A stretch of 64,000 nt of DNA, taken from Flavobacterium sp. ACN6 (lineage in GTDB: Bacteria; Bacteroidota; Bacteroidia; Flavobacteriales; Flavobacteriaceae). Shown here one piece after another: positions 62,052 through 64,000 of the stretch (the stretch's first letter is position 1; the number at the start of each line of letters is the position of its first letter). The notes under the pieces are model-generated. The model saw only the letters and a program-made list of their open reading frames with translations. It was not told the origin of the DNA and did no database searches. The stretch spans positions 186,001-250,000 of the forward strand of contig NZ_MRCQ01000008.1 of assembly GCF_002304005.1 (NCBI RefSeq), read 5' to 3'. A program made the position numbers and the translations under genes.

Positions 62052-63737
62052 TTATTTTTTCTTCTTTGTTGCTTTTGCACTTGCATCATCAACACTTTCT
62101 TTACCATCATGAGGCATTATATTTTTCTCAATAAATGCCTTAGCTTTTATACCATTAAGTGTTTGTCTAAGAACATTTGTTGGGTTAAAACTAGGTGGAA
62201 ATGAGCGTGGTGGATATTCTTTAAATGTTTCAGCGAAAGCAAAAACTTCCTGCATCATTCCGTATGCGCTCCCTACGTGATTAAGGTTCCAGTCCCAAAA
62301 AGTATTAGAAGTAATATCTGCTCTTTCAAACGGATCCTGCATAAGATTAAATATCTTTTGAAGACGAAGCTCTGTAAAAGGTTCTGCCCAAACTCCCATA
62401 GTTCCTTCTTTTCGCTGTTCAGCAAAAACATATTTGTAATCTCCTTGTCTTAAACATACTAATTGCCCGTCATCATCAGCATAGAAGAACTTATCTCTAA
62501 CACTTTTTCCAGAGCCGCGAAGCAAGGCAGATTGATCAAATCCATCTAAGTGCACTTTATAATTTTTGCCATTAGCATTATATCCTGTTAGCAATTTTTT
62601 AATTAAATCTGGCTCTCCTGCAATGGAGGCCAATGTTGGCATCCAATCGTTATGTGACATAATTTCATTGCTAACTTGTCCTGGTTTAATAACCCCAGGC
62701 CAGCGAACAATACATGGAACGCGGAAAGCACCTTCCCAGTTTGTGTTTTTTTCTGAGCGAAATGGTGTCATTGCACCATCTGGCCATGTATTCATGTGCG
62801 GGCCGTTATCTGTAGAATAAACGACAATAGTATTATCAGCAATTCCTAAATCATCTAATACTTTTAAAATGCTTCCAATAGTTTCATCATGTTCGATCAT
62901 ACCATCGATATATTCACTATCACCATGTGTATATCTTCCTCTATGTTCTGCTCTAACATGAGTGCGAAGGTGCATACGTGTAGCATTGAACCAGCAGAAA
63001 AATGGTTTACCCGCTGCATGCTGTCTTTTAATAAAATCAATAGCGGCTGCAGATGTTTCGTCATCTACAGTCTCCATTCTCTTTTTAGTAAGCGGACCTG
63101 TATCTTCGATTCTTTGTTTTCCCACTTTTCCAAAACGGACATCAGGAATACTAGTATCATCCACATTTGTTGCTGCGCATTTCAAAACTCCTCTTGGTCC
63201 AAATTTTTTGACGTAGGCTGGGTCTTTAGGATAATCTGGTAATTCTGGTTCTTCTTCTGCATTTAAGTGATACAGGTTTCCAAAGAATTCATCAAATCCA
63301 TTTACGGTTGGTAAACTTTCGTTACGGTCTCCAACGTGGTTTTTACCAAATTGTCCAGTTGCATATCCTAAGCTTTTCATAACTCCCCCTATAGAAGGAT
63401 CCAGCTGACTCATACCCATAGGAGCACCTGGAAAACCAACTTTAGTTAGTCCGCTTCGAATTCCATGTTGTCCTGTCAAAAATGCGGCACGTCCTGCAGT
63501 ACAGCTTTGCTCTCCATAATATTGTAAAAAGCGTATTCCCTCATTGGCGATTCGATCAATATTGGGAGTCGTATACCCCATCACACCGTCACTGTAAGCA
63601 CTAATATTAGTTATACCAATATCATCTCCCCACATAACTAGAATATTGGGCTTTTTATTCTGAGCATTCGCCTCAACTATTGTGAAGCATACTAATGCGA
63701 AAAGCATTATGGCATTTCTAAGTTTACTCTGTTTCAT
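62052..63737 (-). CDS. Sulfatase (arylsulfatase family, CxAxR variant)
   Basis: 561 residues. Signal peptide ends VEANAQ; active-site Cys79 lies in QSCTAGRAAFLTGQ, with Ala where the other sulfatase has Pro. Metal ligands NILVMWGDDIG, histidines in GKNHVG, and DNGPHMNTWPDG are present. Related to 59246-60868 but clearly diverged. Exported. Confidence 0.92.
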   Translation of the reverse strand: MKQSKLRNAIMLFALVCFTIVEANAQNKKPNILVMWGDDIGITNISAYSDGVMGYTTPNIDRIANEGIRFLQYYGEQSCTAGRAAFLTGQHGIRSGLTKVGFPGAPMGMSQLDPSIGGVMKSLGYATGQFGKNHVGDRNESLPTVNGFDEFFGNLYHLNAEEEPELPDYPKDPAYVKKFGPRGVLKCAATNVDDTSIPDVRFGKVGKQRIEDTGPLTKKRMETVDDETSAAAIDFIKRQHAAGKPFFCWFNATRMHLRTHVRAEHRGRYTHGDSEYIDGMIEHDETIGSILKVLDDLGIADNTIVVYSTDNGPHMNTWPDGAMTPFRSEKNTNWEGAFRVPCIVRWPGVIKPGQVSNEIMSHNDWMPTLASIAGEPDLIKKLLTGYNANGKNYKVHLDGFDQSALLRGSGKSVRDKFFYADDDGQLVCLRQGDYKYVFAEQRKEGTMGVWAEPFTELRLQKIFNLMQDPFERADITSNTFWDWNLNHVGSAYGMMQEVFAFAETFKEYPPRSFPPSFNPTNVLRQTLNGIKAKAFIEKNIMPHDGKESVDDASAKATKKKK

Positions 63738-64000
63738 GATAAAAAAATTCGTTAATGATCTTGTTATTTATATGAGTTTTGTAAATCCAAAAAAATAATA
63801 GGAGAAAAATGCAATTTCAAAAAACACTTTTGCCAGATGCGGCTGTATTCTTTTAAGATGTTTCAGATTTATTTTTTAAATGAAGAATCTGAAATGTTTT
63901 TTTAACTTTTTTTTAAGCTTCTCAAAATTAACTAATTAATAAGCCAAGAATCGCATTTATATGGCATGAGCTTGTTTCATATTATAAAATGAAACAACAA
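63738..64000. other. Upstream region of the sulfatase at the window end
   Basis: 263 AT-rich bases with no gene. A GATGTTTCAGATT / AATCTGAAATG imperfect inverted repeat lies at about 63859-63896, and GAAACA / TGTTTC near the end. The next gene lies outside. Confidence 0.4.

Overview
The window looks like a chromosome segment from a Flavobacterium-type member of the Bacteroidota. The reasons are AT-rich DNA, type IX secretion (T9SS) C-terminal sorting domains, a SusC-like TonB receptor paired with a lipoprotein, the Bacteroidota -7 promoter motif TAnnTTTG before several genes, and many short palindromic intergenic repeats. No species call is possible from the sequence alone.

Layout. 1-7.3 kb: two paralogous leucine-rich-repeat surface proteins exported by T9SS, the first cut by an in-frame stop. 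7.3-9.1 kb: a metallo-beta-lactamase-fold hydrolase and a coiled-coil membrane protein. 9.5-20.8 kb: the SUF iron-sulfur cluster assembly system in two blocks (sufA-sufB-oxidoreductase-sufC-sufD, then sufS-lipoprotein-sufE-sufT-DUF2480-DUF3078). It is interrupted by two small ORFs of sporadic families (four-helix-bundle/IVP and GxxExxY), each enclosed in inverted repeats. 20.9-31.8 kb: hflX, a TonB receptor with a DUF5689 lipoprotein, an MFS transporter, and two oxidoreductases.

31.9-40.9 kb (minus strand) is the most interesting part: an apparent peptide-secretion (bacteriocin-like) locus. It has four very short genes with double-glycine-type leaders, a C39-peptidase ABC exporter, an HlyD-like adaptor, a second ABC transporter, a small two-helix membrane protein, two different HExxH membrane-associated proteins (one frameshifted), and a small HTH protein. 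A conserved inverted repeat plus a -7 motif occurs three times upstream of the peptide genes. It coincides with the last codons of the HTH gene, as if a regulator-tail/promoter/peptide cassette had been duplicated.

41.3-47.5 kb: rseP, two identical tRNA-Asn genes, a GIY-YIG gene that ends in a broken third tRNA-Asn copy, 120-bp dispersed repeats, a zeta-toxin-like kinase with a small partner, an XRE regulator, and a Panacea-domain two-gene unit. 47.6-50.7 kb: a C1-family peptidase, an AraC regulator and a CPBP protease. 50.9-63.7 kb: eleven consecutive minus-strand genes. They encode outer-membrane proteins, an AraC-type membrane regulator, DUF4136, DUF6515, DUF2092 and DUF2252 proteins, a neuromedin-U-like protein, two sulfatases and a HAD phosphatase, and may form a functional neighbourhood.
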